DNA from: Clostridiales bacterium
Lineage (GTDB): Bacteria; Bacillota; Clostridia; Oscillospirales; Feifaniaceae
Length of the DNA: 39,730 bases
Assembly (NCBI GenBank): GCA_012719075.1
Contig: JAAYBB010000077.1
Coordinates: 1-39,730 of the forward strand
Direction of reading: 5' to 3'
Position 1 is the first letter of the stretch; each line of letters opens with the position of its first letter. A program made the translations under genes and the position numbers. Shown here piece after piece: positions 24,896-33,039 of this stretch. Under the pieces are notes generated by a model that saw only the letters and a list, made by a program, of their open reading frames with translations, did no database searches and had not been told where the DNA came from.

Positions 24896-25007
24896 ACGTT
24901 AACTTCCTCCCCTAAATGGCTCCGAAATGTCCGGAGAATCAAAAGCGCACAGGCGCGCCGTAAAAAAGACGTCTGCCCGTGCATAATTGCCCAACATGTC
25001 CTCTATG

Positions 25008-25037
25008 ATTGTAGCAGATCGGAAAGCCTGTCCGCAA
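25008..25037 (-). promoter_or_regulatory. Probable promoter for purL
   Basis: TTGCGG (25037-25032) and TACAAT (25013-25008) are 18 bp apart on the minus strand. Confidence 0.55.
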
Positions 25038-25105
25038 GGGAACGGCATAAAAAAACCGCCATTTTATTTGAAGACGCCTCGCCGCAGGCTTTTGGCGGCC
25101 CTCAC

Positions 25106-25134
25106 TTGAAGCGCCCGTCGATTTATGGTAAACT
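25106..25134 (+). promoter_or_regulatory. Promoter for rbsK operon
   Basis: TTGAAG (25106-25111) and TAAACT (25129-25134) are 17 bp apart. The ~88-nt leader contains a small CCCCTT-ATCG-AAGGGG hairpin (25196-25211) followed by CTTTT, just before the ribosome binding site. Confidence 0.7.
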
Positions 25135-25228
25135 ACCGCAAAGGGCGAATTTGGTCGGGCAAACGTGAAAAAAGCAAAACCAACGCGGTGAAACACCCCT
25201 TATCGAAGGGGCTTTTGCGAGGTGGAAC

Positions 25229-26161
25229 ATGAAGAAAATTGGCGTGATCGGCAGCATCAACGCCGACCTACATATGCGGGTGCCGCGCTTTGCGCAGCCG
25301 GGGGAGACCCTGAAGGGCAGCGCCTTTTCCTTTTTTCCGGGCGGAAAGGGGGCCAATCAGGCCGTGGCGGCCGCCCGGCTGGGCGGCGAGGTCTACCTGG
25401 CCGGCTGTCTTGGGGCGGACCCCTTCGGGCGGACCATTTCGGAGTCGCTGAGCGCGGCCGGCGTGCACTGCCAGGCGGTCGAGGTGCAGCAGGACCTGCC
25501 GACCGGGACCGCCATGATCCAGGTGGACGACAGCGGGCAAAACGCCATCTGCATCGTCTCGGGCGCCAACGACGGCGTGACGCCGCTGTTCCTGCGCCGC
25601 GTACAGGCGATCGTCGACACCTGCGACATCCTGCTCTTTCAGCTCGAAGTTCCGATGGAGGCCCTGCTCTATGCCGTCAAGGAGTACCGGCGGCGGGGCA
25701 AGCAGATCATCCTCGACCCGGCGCCGGCCGAGCCGCTGCACAACGAGCTGCTGCGGCAGGTGGACATCCTGACCCCCAACGAGACTGAGCTGCGGCAGCT
25801 GACCGGCATCGACGTGGTCGACGACGCCTCGCGCCTGGCGGCCTGCCGCGCGCTGTTTGAACGGGGGGTGGGCGCCGTGCTGCACAAGGCCGGCGCACAG
25901 GGGGCCTATCTGTACGACAGCGGGGGATTGCGGCACTTTCCGACCTATGAGGTCAAGGTGGTGGACACGACGGCGGCCGGCGACGCCTTCAACGGGGGGC
26001 TGGCCCACGCGCTGGCGCGCGAGCTGCCCATCGACAGCGCCGTGGAGTTTGCCAACCTGGTGGGGGCCATCTCGACGACCGCCCTTGGCGCCCAGAGCGC
26101 CATGCCCACGCTGGCGGAGACGGAAAAAATGGCGCAGATCCTGCACCTCAAGGGCAGGTGA
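25229..26161 (+). CDS. rbsK: Ribokinase
   Basis: A PfkB-family sugar kinase of 310 residues that phosphorylates ribose (or a similar sugar or nucleoside) in the cytoplasm. It has the N-terminal substrate motif GGKGANQA (38-45), the PNETE motif (about residue 190), and the C-terminal DTTAAGDAFNGG motif with catalytic Asp252. Motif spacing is that of ribokinase, but no ribose transporter or LacI repressor is adjacent, so substrate remains an inference. GAGGTGG precedes the ATG. A DUF1893 gene follows 30 bases later and then a large cell-wall hydrolase gene, all in one direction. Confidence 0.9.
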   Translation: MKKIGVIGSINADLHMRVPRFAQPGETLKGSAFSFFPGGKGANQAVAAARLGGEVYLAGCLGADPFGRTISESLSAAGVHCQAVEVQQDLPTGTAMIQVDDSGQNAICIVSGANDGVTPLFLRRVQAIVDTCDILLFQLEVPMEALLYAVKEYRRRGKQIILDPAPAEPLHNELLRQVDILTPNETELRQLTGIDVVDDASRLAACRALFERGVGAVLHKAGAQGAYLYDSGGLRHFPTYEVKVVDTTAAGDAFNGGLAHALARELPIDSAVEFANLVGAISTTALGAQSAMPTLAETEKMAQILHLKGR

Positions 26162-26191
26162 CAGGGACCCTGCGCAAGGGGGACATCGTCT

Positions 26192-26623
26192 ATGTCTATG
26201 TCAAACACGGCGAAATCGGCCCTGTGCCCGCCCGAGGTCACCTGCGCGGTGGCCCGCGGGGGACAGGTTTTATATGCGGCCTCGGGCAATGGCGTCCGGC
26301 CGCTGCTGACCTGCTACCGGCAGCGGCCGCAGGACCTTGCCGGGGCCGAAGTGGCCGACCTGGTGGTCGGTAAGGCGGCCGCCATCCTGCTGGTGCTGGG
26401 CGGCGCCGCCGAGGTGTACGGGCAGGTCATGAGCCGGCCGGCCATCGACTACCTGGAGGCCCACGGCATCCTGCACAGCTGCGGCGAGCAGGTGCCGCTG
26501 ATCCTCAACCGCAGCGGGGACGGCATGTGCCCGCTGGAGGCCTCGGTGGTCGACATCGAGGACCCGCAGCAGGGCTACGCCGCCCTGCTGGCGCGCATCG
26601 AGCAGCTCATGAAGGGCCAATAG
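26192..26623 (+). CDS. DUF1893 family protein
   Basis: The 143-residue product matches the DUF1893 pattern: an exposed GNGVRPLL segment, ADLVVGKAAAILLVLGGA in the middle, and LILNRSGDGMCPLE near the end, with Cys and Glu that could be active-site residues. The family has a cytidine-deaminase-like fold and no settled function. The ATG at 26192 has a five-G ribosome binding site nine bases upstream; another Met two codons later is possible. It sits 30 bases after rbsK and about 50 before the next gene, so it is probably co-transcribed, which would hint at a link with sugar or nucleoside salvage. Confidence 0.8.
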   Translation: MSMSNTAKSALCPPEVTCAVARGGQVLYAASGNGVRPLLTCYRQRPQDLAGAEVADLVVGKAAAILLVLGGAAEVYGQVMSRPAIDYLEAHGILHSCGEQVPLILNRSGDGMCPLEASVVDIEDPQQGYAALLARIEQLMKGQ

Positions 26624-26670
26624 ACAGGCTGCAGGAACACGAAAAAACAAGGGCAAGCAAAGGAGAGCGC

Positions 26671-29643
26671 ATGAAAAAGGGATTCACTTGGGCGGCCGCC
26701 CTGCTGACCGCACTGTTGCTGCTGGCGCCGGCACTGATGCCGCGGCCGGCGCAGGCGTCCGAAGCGCCGCTGCGCGGGGTCTGGATCGCCACCGTCTACG
26801 CCATTGACTTTCCGCACACCAGCACGGTGGCCTCCCAGCAGCAGGAGCTGCGCGACCTGCTGGACACGGCCGCCTCGGCCGGGCTCAATGCGGTCTTCTT
26901 TCAGGTGCGCCCGACCGGGGACGCCTACTATCCGTCCGATCTCTTTCCCTGGGCCAAGGCGCTGACCGGCGTGGCCGGCAAGGACCCCGGCTGGGATCCG
27001 CTGGCCTACCTGATCGACCAGGCCGCGGCCCGCGGCATGGAGGTGCACGCCTGGGTCAACCCCTACCGCCTGACCGAGGGCAGCGCCGACCGCCCCAACA
27101 ACGACCCGAACGACCTGCCCGAGGGGCACCCGGTGCGCAAGGACCCCTCGCTCGCCATCGCCTTTGACGACGGCAAGCTCTACCTCGACCCCGGCAACCC
27201 CGAGGCCGTCGACCTGGTGGTGCGTGGCGTGGAGGAGCTGGTGCGCAACTACGACCTGGCGGGCGTGCACTTTGACGACTACTTCTACCCGAGCGCCTCG
27301 GTCACCAAAAACGAGGTGAGCGTTCAGGCCGCCTTTGACGACGCCGACAGCTATGCCCGCTACGGCAACGGCCTCACGCTGGCCGACTGGCGCAGGAGCA
27401 ACACCCGCAGGCTCGTGGAGCGGGTGTCGGCCGCCGTGGAGGCCGTCGATCCCGAGGTGGACTTCGGCATCTCGCCCTCGGGCATCTGGGCCAACAAGAA
27501 GAACAACCCGCTGGGCTCCGACACGAACGGGCAGGAGAGCTACTACAGCCTCTATGCCGATACGCGGGGCTGGGTCAAGGACGGCCTGATCGACTACATC
27601 GCCCCGCAGCTCTACTGGGTGATCGGCCAGAGCGGCAGCGACTACGAGGTGCTGGCCAAGTGGTGGAGCGCGGTGGCGCAGGGGACCGGCGTCAAGCTCT
27701 ACATCGGACATGCCGCCTACCAGGTCGGCAGCTCCAGCAAGTGGAACAACGTCGAGGAGCTGGTCGACCAGATGGAGCTCAACCGCTCGCTGGGCAACAT
27801 CTCGGGCGAGCTCTTTTACGGCTACTCCAAACTCAAGGACAACGAGCTCGGCCTCAAGGACCGGCTGAAGCGCTACTTTGACCAGGGGGCGGGCAGCGGC
27901 ACGACGGGCCAGCCGCCGGTCACGGTGACGCCCGATGCGCCGCCCGCAAAGGGCGGCGCGCCGACGGCCGACAGGCTGATCATCGCGGCGCCCAAGAGCG
28001 GCGCCTCCACCACGGCCGCCAAGAGCTACATCGTCGGCGCCGGCGACCCGAACCACCCCATCACGGTCAACGGCGAGACCGTGCCCCGCACCGCGTCGGG
28101 CTACTTTGCACTGTATGTCCCGCTCGAGGTGGGGACCAACACCTTCCGCTTTGAGCACAAGGGCAGCACGACCGACTACACCATCAAGCGGACGGCGGGC
28201 GGCGGCAGCAGCGGCGGCAGCGGCGCGCTGAGCGGCCACAGCTTCCTCGAGGGCTCGCTGTGGCCCACCACCAACCGGCGCTATGCGCCGGGTGAGACCT
28301 ACACCTTCTCCTGCGTCGCGCCGGCCGGCGTCTCGGTGTCGGTCCGGCTGGACGGCACAACCTACGCGCTGACGCCGGGCGAGATCGTCTCGACGGCCGG
28401 CGCCGTCAAGAGCCAGCGCTACAGCGCCAACACGGTCATGCAGGCCCGCAGCGGTTACGGGCTCATCAGCCTCGGGAAGCCGGTCTACAGCTTTTCCCAC
28501 AACGGGCAGACCGTGTCGGGCACCGCCTCGCACGAGGTGTTCTGCTACATGCTCGACCCGCTGCTGGTGGGCACCATCGTCAAAGACTCGGCCATCCTGC
28601 GGGTCTCCAACTCCTCCTCGGCCACGCGTAGGACGCCGCTGTGGACCGGCGCACAGGACTACATCATCTGGGAGACCGACGAATACGTCCAGTTCCGCTA
28701 CGGCGGCTGGACCCTCAAGGAGAACGTGGCCACCACGCGCGGACAGCTGCCCGACAACGCGGTCATCTCGCTGATGGGCTACGTCTCCTCGGGCGCCACC
28801 GCCGTGCGCTGGAAGATGCCGGTCGGCGCCCCCTACACCATCAGGGAGCTCGAGAACACCTTCGAGATCGTCTTTCACAACACCACCGACAGCCGGCCGC
28901 TGATCCTGCTGCCCCAGAACCCGCTGTTTGCCTCGGTCACCCACCGGCAGTCGGGCAGTGATGCCGTCTACACCTTCACCACCAAGCAGCCGAACTGGAT
29001 TTTTGGCTACACTATCTCCTACACGGCCGGCAACCTGACGCTCACCTTCCGCAACCCGCCGAAGCTCGGCCCCGCAGATGCGCCGCTGCGCGGCAAGACC
29101 ATCGTGGTCGACGCGGGGCACGGCGGCAGCGACGTGGGCGCGCTGGGGCCGCTGGGCACCAGCGCCGACTGCGAGAGCGGCCTGAACCTGCGCGCCGCAA
29201 AGGCGCTCGAGAAGAAGCTGCGGGCCCTTGGCGCCGACGTGGTCATGCTGCGCAGCGACGATTCCAATGTTTTGCTCGAGGGCCGGGCCGACACCATCCG
29301 ACAGATCAAGCCGATGGTCTCGGTGTCACTGCACCACAACTCGATCGACTACAGCGCCGACATCAGCAACTGCTACGGCCATCTGACCCTCTACTCCGAG
29401 GACTTCTCGGCCCGCTTTGCGCGGACGGTCCACCAGGCGCTGCTCAATCAGACCGGCAGCCGCGACATGGGGGCCAAGTTCCAGGGGCTGGCCGTCTGCC
29501 GCATCCAGGAGTGCCCGGCCATCCTGGTGGAGCTTGGCTTCATCACCAACCCCCACGAGTACGAGCTGCTCTCGACCGACTACCAGATCGATCTGGAGAC
29601 CACCGGCATCGTCAACGGCATTTTGGCCTTTGCCAACAACTAG
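26671..29643 (+). CDS. Secreted GHL10 glycosidase-amidase fusion, peptidoglycan hydrolase
   Basis: This 990-residue exported protein starts with a signal peptide (KK, hydrophobic core, cleavage after AQA at residue 29). Residues ~34-390 are a GHL10/DUF187 TIM-barrel (RGVWIATVYAIDFP, HAWVNPYR, GVHFDDYFYP, DFGISPSGIW). Residues ~400-800 hold a Pro/Gly linker, an Ig-like part (ITVNGETVPRTASGYFALYV) and further beta-rich modules. Residues ~806-990 are an Amidase_3 domain with zinc ligands His817 (DAGHGG), Glu835 and His888, and catalytic Glu954 (VELGFITN). The amidase cuts the MurNAc-alanine bond; GHL10 relatives such as E. coli DigH cut peptide-free glycan strands. The two would work in sequence. 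AGGAG precedes the ATG; a strong terminator follows. Confidence 0.92.
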   Translation: MKKGFTWAAALLTALLLLAPALMPRPAQASEAPLRGVWIATVYAIDFPHTSTVASQQQELRDLLDTAASAGLNAVFFQVRPTGDAYYPSDLFPWAKALTGVAGKDPGWDPLAYLIDQAAARGMEVHAWVNPYRLTEGSADRPNNDPNDLPEGHPVRKDPSLAIAFDDGKLYLDPGNPEAVDLVVRGVEELVRNYDLAGVHFDDYFYPSASVTKNEVSVQAAFDDADSYARYGNGLTLADWRRSNTRRLVERVSAAVEAVDPEVDFGISPSGIWANKKNNPLGSDTNGQESYYSLYADTRGWVKDGLIDYIAPQLYWVIGQSGSDYEVLAKWWSAVAQGTGVKLYIGHAAYQVGSSSKWNNVEELVDQMELNRSLGNISGELFYGYSKLKDNELGLKDRLKRYFDQGAGSGTTGQPPVTVTPDAPPAKGGAPTADRLIIAAPKSGASTTAAKSYIVGAGDPNHPITVNGETVPRTASGYFALYVPLEVGTNTFRFEHKGSTTDYTIKRTAGGGSSGGSGALSGHSFLEGSLWPTTNRRYAPGETYTFSCVAPAGVSVSVRLDGTTYALTPGEIVSTAGAVKSQRYSANTVMQARSGYGLISLGKPVYSFSHNGQTVSGTASHEVFCYMLDPLLVGTIVKDSAILRVSNSSSATRRTPLWTGAQDYIIWETDEYVQFRYGGWTLKENVATTRGQLPDNAVISLMGYVSSGATAVRWKMPVGAPYTIRELENTFEIVFHNTTDSRPLILLPQNPLFASVTHRQSGSDAVYTFTTKQPNWIFGYTISYTAGNLTLTFRNPPKLGPADAPLRGKTIVVDAGHGGSDVGALGPLGTSADCESGLNLRAAKALEKKLRALGADVVMLRSDDSNVLLEGRADTIRQIKPMVSVSLHHNSIDYSADISNCYGHLTLYSEDFSARFARTVHQALLNQTGSRDMGAKFQGLAVCRIQECPAILVELGFITNPHEYELLSTDYQIDLETTGIVNGILAFANN

Positions 29644-29668
29644 GCCATGAGATCGGCTTCACAGAAGA

Positions 29669-29703
29669 CGCCCGGACCGCATGCGGTCCGGGCGCCCTTT
29701 TTT
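29669..29703 (+). terminator. Strong intrinsic terminator
   Basis: CGCCCGGACCGC and its complement (29669-29694) form a near-loopless perfect stem, followed by CCC and six T. Confidence 0.9.
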
Positions 29704-30081
29704 ATGGTTGAGCACCCATTTTTATGCGCTCTCCACAGGCCATGCAAGCCTGGGTTTCCGAAATAAAAAAGCCAATCTTTGGATAGAAAAATTTTTTATA
29801 ATTTTAAAAAATAAATAATGATATTTAAGTGTATTACATAAATCAAATAATTAACTAAAGGTAAAATCGATAATATATTTAAAATAAAGAACAGGGCCTG
29901 ATAAGGCATTGTAAACCTTTTGGTGGCCTCCCCGGATGTACTCGGGGTTCAGGTTGTATCATCCATTAATGACTAAGGCACGAAAGAAGCACAGATACCA
30001 GGCCGGTCTCCGGCAGCGAAAGGGGTGAACACCGCGGCTGCGGCAAAAGAGCAGGTCAATAAAATGGAGGGTTGAATCAGT
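29704..30081. promoter_or_regulatory. AT-rich promoter region and long leader upstream of the uxaA-like genes
   Basis: From about 29741 to 29890 the sequence is very AT-rich, in sharp contrast to the surroundings. The best promoter is TTAACT (29851-29856) with TATATT (29874-29879) at 17 bp. The transcript would then have a ~195-nt leader that returns to high GC and contains a CCCCG...CGGGG hairpin (about 29932-29948) and a GCCGG-CCGGC hairpin. No riboswitch class was recognised. Confidence 0.55.
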
Positions 30082-30375
30082 ATGAGCGCGATCAATGCAG
30101 TTCATGTCAGCGACAGGGATTCCTGTGTCACCGTCACCGTCCCGGTTGCGGCGGGGGACACGGTGTCCTACCACTGCGGCGACGGGAGCGTGGCCAGTGT
30201 GAAGGCCGGTGCGGACATCCCGATTTACCACAAAATCGCCGTGATTGCCATCGGCAAGGACGACTTTGTGTACAAGTACGGCGAGAAGATCGGCATTGCC
30301 AAGGACAACATCAACCCCGGCGACTATGTGCACATTCACAACATCAAGCCGGTCGGATTTGTGGAGGAGGCGTAG
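30082..30375 (+). CDS. UxaA-family dehydratase/lyase, small (SAF) subunit
   Basis: The 97-residue protein is a single SAF domain like the N-terminal part of altronate dehydratase UxaA or the small subunit SuyA of sulfolactate sulfo-lyase. The tell-tale segments are IPIYHKIAV, KYGEKIG and GDYVHIHN. It should bind the large subunit encoded next, three bases downstream, to form a metal-dependent enzyme that eliminates water (or another leaving group) from a hydroxy acid. GGAGGG lies ten bases before the ATG. The split architecture does not by itself say whether the substrate is altronate. Confidence 0.85.
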   Translation: MSAINAVHVSDRDSCVTVTVPVAAGDTVSYHCGDGSVASVKAGADIPIYHKIAVIAIGKDDFVYKYGEKIGIAKDNINPGDYVHIHNIKPVGFVEEA

Positions 30376-30378
30376 ATC

Positions 30379-31545
30379 ATGAAGTTTATGGGTTACAAGA
30401 GGCCGGACGGCAAGGTCGGCATCCGCAACCACGTCGTCGTGATGGCGGGCGTCGTGTGCAGCGACATTGCCGCCCGCCGGATCACCGAGGCGGTCAAGGG
30501 CACCACCTATCTCTATAACTCCTATGGCTGCGGCCAGGGCATTCACGACAACAACCGCTCGCTCAAAATCCTCACCGGCATGCTGGCCAACCCCAATGTG
30601 CACAGCGTGCTGATCGTCGGGCTGGGCTGCGAGGGCATCCAGGAGCAGGGCTATCTCAAGGCCATGCAGGAGAAAGCGCCCCACAAGAAGGTGCACTACA
30701 TCATGATGCAGCGGGAGGGCGGCCTGGCCAAGACCGTGGCAAAGGGCATCGAGCTGGCCAGCGAGCTGATGAATGAGGCCAGCAAGTGCGTGCGCGAGGA
30801 GTGCGACCTTGCCGACCTGATGCTGGGACTCGAGTGCGGCGGTTCCGACCCGACCTCGGGCATTTCGGCCAACGTCGTGCTGGGCGAAGTCTCCGACCGG
30901 ATTGTGGACGCCGGCGGCACGACCGTCATCAGCGAGACCTCCGAGGCCATCGGCGGCGAGCACGCCATGCGCGCCCGCGGCGCCACGCCCGAAATCGGAC
31001 AGGCCATCTTTGACGCGATCAAGGAGAAGGACCGCTACTACCGCGACGTCGCCGGACAGGACATCAGAGACAGCAATCCCTCGCCCGGCAACATCCGCAG
31101 CGGCCTGTCCACGCTGGAGGAAAAATCGCTCGGCTGCATCAATAAGAGCGGCACCCGTCCCTTTACGGGCTGCTTTGCCTACGGCGACATGGTCAATGTC
31201 AAGGGACCGGTCTTCATGGAGACTGGCGCCTACGACCCGGTGTCGACCGTGGCCGAAGTTGCCGGCGGATGCCAGACCGTGGTCTTCACCACCGGCATGG
31301 GCAACCCCATGGGCTGCGCCATCGCGCCCGTCATCAAGATCACCGGCAACCGTCAGACCTACGAGGCCCTGACCGACATCCTGGATTTTGACACGAGCGC
31401 CAACCTGCGCGGCGAAAAGACGGTGCCGCAGGTGGCCGACGACCTCATGGCCCTGATTCTCGACGTCTGCAACGGCCGGCCCACCAAGGCCGAGCTCAAC
31501 GGCGCCGACGTCATGGTGATCGACCAGTACTTCATGGGTCCGTAG
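30379..31545 (+). CDS. UxaA-family dehydratase/lyase, large subunit
   Basis: This 388-residue protein is the catalytic part of a UxaA-type enzyme. It begins with the family motif GYKRPDGKVGIRNHVVV and has YGCGQG, GLGCEG, GLECGGSDPTSG, a STLEEKSLGC segment and TTGMGNPMGCAIAP. The conserved cysteines in these motifs fit a metal-dependent sugar-acid dehydratase. Altronate, galactarate and sulfolactate enzymes share this fold; the 388-residue split form is also the size of SuyB. Its ribosome binding site GGAGG lies inside the end of the small-subunit gene, so the two are coupled. A KdgT-type permease follows at 132 bp. No sugar-acid kinase, aldolase or regulator is in the window, so the substrate is open. 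Confidence 0.85.
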   Translation: MKFMGYKRPDGKVGIRNHVVVMAGVVCSDIAARRITEAVKGTTYLYNSYGCGQGIHDNNRSLKILTGMLANPNVHSVLIVGLGCEGIQEQGYLKAMQEKAPHKKVHYIMMQREGGLAKTVAKGIELASELMNEASKCVREECDLADLMLGLECGGSDPTSGISANVVLGEVSDRIVDAGGTTVISETSEAIGGEHAMRARGATPEIGQAIFDAIKEKDRYYRDVAGQDIRDSNPSPGNIRSGLSTLEEKSLGCINKSGTRPFTGCFAYGDMVNVKGPVFMETGAYDPVSTVAEVAGGCQTVVFTTGMGNPMGCAIAPVIKITGNRQTYEALTDILDFDTSANLRGEKTVPQVADDLMALILDVCNGRPTKAELNGADVMVIDQYFMGP

Positions 31546-31677
31546 CTGCGCGAACAGGCGGGCAGGGGAGTCCGTGCGGCCCAGTGGCCCCTTTGTGCGA
31601 CCCCGGTGGCACCCTTCAATTTCCGGGGAATCCCCGTGATCCCGCTTAGAAATCGCTGAATTTTGGGAGAGATACAC

Positions 31678-32673
31678 ATGAAAATTCTCGCGACCGTGAA
31701 AAAAATTCCGGGCGGCCTGATGGTGGTTCCGCTGCTGCTCGGTGTCATGACCAACACCTTCTTCCCCGGCTTTCTGCAGTTCGGCGGCCTGACCAGCGCG
31801 CTCTTTGCGCCGGCCGCGGCCTCGACGATCATCGCCGTGTGCATGTTTGCGATCGGCACCTCGATCAACCTGCGCCAGGCCGGCACGATGATTAAGCGCG
31901 GCACCGTGCTGCTGCTGGCCAAGTTTTTTGCCGGCGCCGCCGTCGGCCTGCTGATTGGCCGCTTCTTTGGCCTTGGCGGCATCATGGGCATCTCGGCGCT
32001 GGCCATTGTCTCGTCCGTCACAAACAGCAACGGCGGCCTGCACATGTCGCTGGCCGGCACCTTTGGCGACGCCGAGGACGTCGGCGCCCAGGCCCTGCTC
32101 AGCATCAACGACGGCCCCTTCCTGACCATGCTGGCCTTTGGCGTCTCGGGGCTTGCCGCCATCCCGGTCAAGAGCCTGGTGGCCTCGGTGATCCCGATCC
32201 TGTTCGGCATGATCCTGGGCAACCTCGATCCCGACATTGCCGACTTCTGCCGCCCGGCCGGCAGCGTCCTGATCCCCTTCTTTGCCTTCCCGCTGGGCGC
32301 CGCCATCTCGATTCAGAACCTCGTGACGGGCGGCATCCGGGGCATTCTGCTCGGCCTCTTCTGCGTGCTCTGGTCCGGACTGGTCTGCATCCTGGCCGAC
32401 CGGTATATCAATAAGCGCCCCGGCTATGCCGGCGCGGCCATCGCCAGCGCCGCAGGCAACTGCGTGGCCACCCCTGCGCTGGTCGCGGCGGCCACCGACA
32501 CCATGCTGCCCTATGTGGAGAGCGCGACCGTCCAGTGCGCGGCGGCGGTGATCGTCACGACCATCTGTGTGCCCATCCTGACCAGCTGGGCGGTGAAGAA
32601 GTGGGGGGACGGCCCGACCTTCAACGCCAAAAGGAGCGTCGGCAAGCCGGCCGAGGCACCCGTCTCCAAATGA
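31678..32673 (+). CDS. KdgT-family 2-keto-3-deoxygluconate-type permease
   Basis: The 331-residue protein is an integral membrane carrier with about ten hydrophobic segments and the KdgT pattern: KKIPGGLMVVPLLLG at the start, SVTNSNGGLHMSL in the middle, INDGPFLTMLAFG, and a CVATPALVAAA segment near the end. KdgT imports 2-keto-3-deoxygluconate by proton symport; here it probably brings in the substrate or a relative of the substrate of the adjacent UxaA-type enzyme. I take ATG 31678 with GGGAGAG upstream rather than the in-frame TTG at 31663. A strong terminator follows. Confidence 0.88.
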   Translation: MKILATVKKIPGGLMVVPLLLGVMTNTFFPGFLQFGGLTSALFAPAAASTIIAVCMFAIGTSINLRQAGTMIKRGTVLLLAKFFAGAAVGLLIGRFFGLGGIMGISALAIVSSVTNSNGGLHMSLAGTFGDAEDVGAQALLSINDGPFLTMLAFGVSGLAAIPVKSLVASVIPILFGMILGNLDPDIADFCRPAGSVLIPFFAFPLGAAISIQNLVTGGIRGILLGLFCVLWSGLVCILADRYINKRPGYAGAAIASAAGNCVATPALVAAATDTMLPYVESATVQCAAAVIVTTICVPILTSWAVKKWGDGPTFNAKRSVGKPAEAPVSK

Positions 32674-32756
32674 TGTCCGCCCCTGAACAGTCAATCTGAT
32701 GGCACAGGAACAGGCCGGGCATTTTCCGAATTAAACGCTCACAAATCTTGACGCAA

Positions 32757-32796
32757 GACCGGGAGGCGGGGGGCTTTTGCCCCCCGCCTCCCGGTC
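32757..32796 (+). terminator. Long perfect hairpin after the kdgT-like gene
   Basis: Two 18-bp arms (32757-32774 and 32779-32796) pair perfectly over a TTTT loop. No U-tract follows. Confidence 0.7.
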
Positions 32797-32822
32797 TCAT
32801 TGAGAACCGGTCTCATTGAGAA
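32791..32822. repeat. 16-bp tandem repeat
   Basis: CCGGTCTCATTGAGAA occurs twice in a row; the first copy begins inside the right arm of the preceding hairpin. Confidence 0.9.
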
Positions 32823-32944
32823 TATGATGGATTTTTGACAGGGGGGCCGGGTCGATCGCATCGCCCGTCCGCCCTTCGCAGGCCCGTCGTTTCCGTGCAG
32901 TTTCTCTGCGCCCCAAGGGGATCAGGGGCCTTTTGGCCGACAAA

Positions 32945-32972
32945 GGCGGCGGGGGCAAAGGCCCCCGCCGCC
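32945..32972 (-). terminator. Terminator hairpin after glpX
   Basis: GGCGGCGGGGGC (32945-32956) pairs with its exact complement (32961-32972); on the minus strand a short T-rich tail follows. Confidence 0.6.
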
Positions 32973-33039
32973 GCTTTGTGCAAATTTTCAGGGTGTTCAC
33001 TGGCATTCCGACCGGCACCCGGATGACGGGCGCCGCCCG

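Larger units (their letters stand above)
24896..25228. other. Divergent region purL/rbsK
   Basis: These 333 bp carry the purL promoter on the minus strand and the rbsK promoter on the plus strand. No purine-riboswitch core is recognised in the ~100-nt purL leader. A minus-strand CCGCCA...TGGCGG stem with a six-T run (about 25055-25101) lies upstream of the purL promoter and its use is unclear. Confidence 0.5.
32674..33039. other. Gap between convergent kdgT-like and glpX genes
   Basis: These 366 bp hold two strong hairpins (32757-32796 and 32945-32972), a 16-bp tandem duplication (32791-32822), and no credible gene. Confidence 0.65.

Noticed and set aside
24896-25007. Purine riboswitch in the purL leader
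   Set aside because: The conserved three-way-junction core is not recognisable and no strong terminator is placed before the ribosome binding site.
29959-32694. Very long minus-strand open frame opposite the UxaA/KdgT genes (also at 12649-14805, 26575-29121, and plus-strand 22772-24811)
   Set aside because: These lie antisense to well-recognised genes, have low-complexity His/Arg/Gly/Val-rich translations and no family motifs. They arise because stop codons are rare opposite GC-rich codons.
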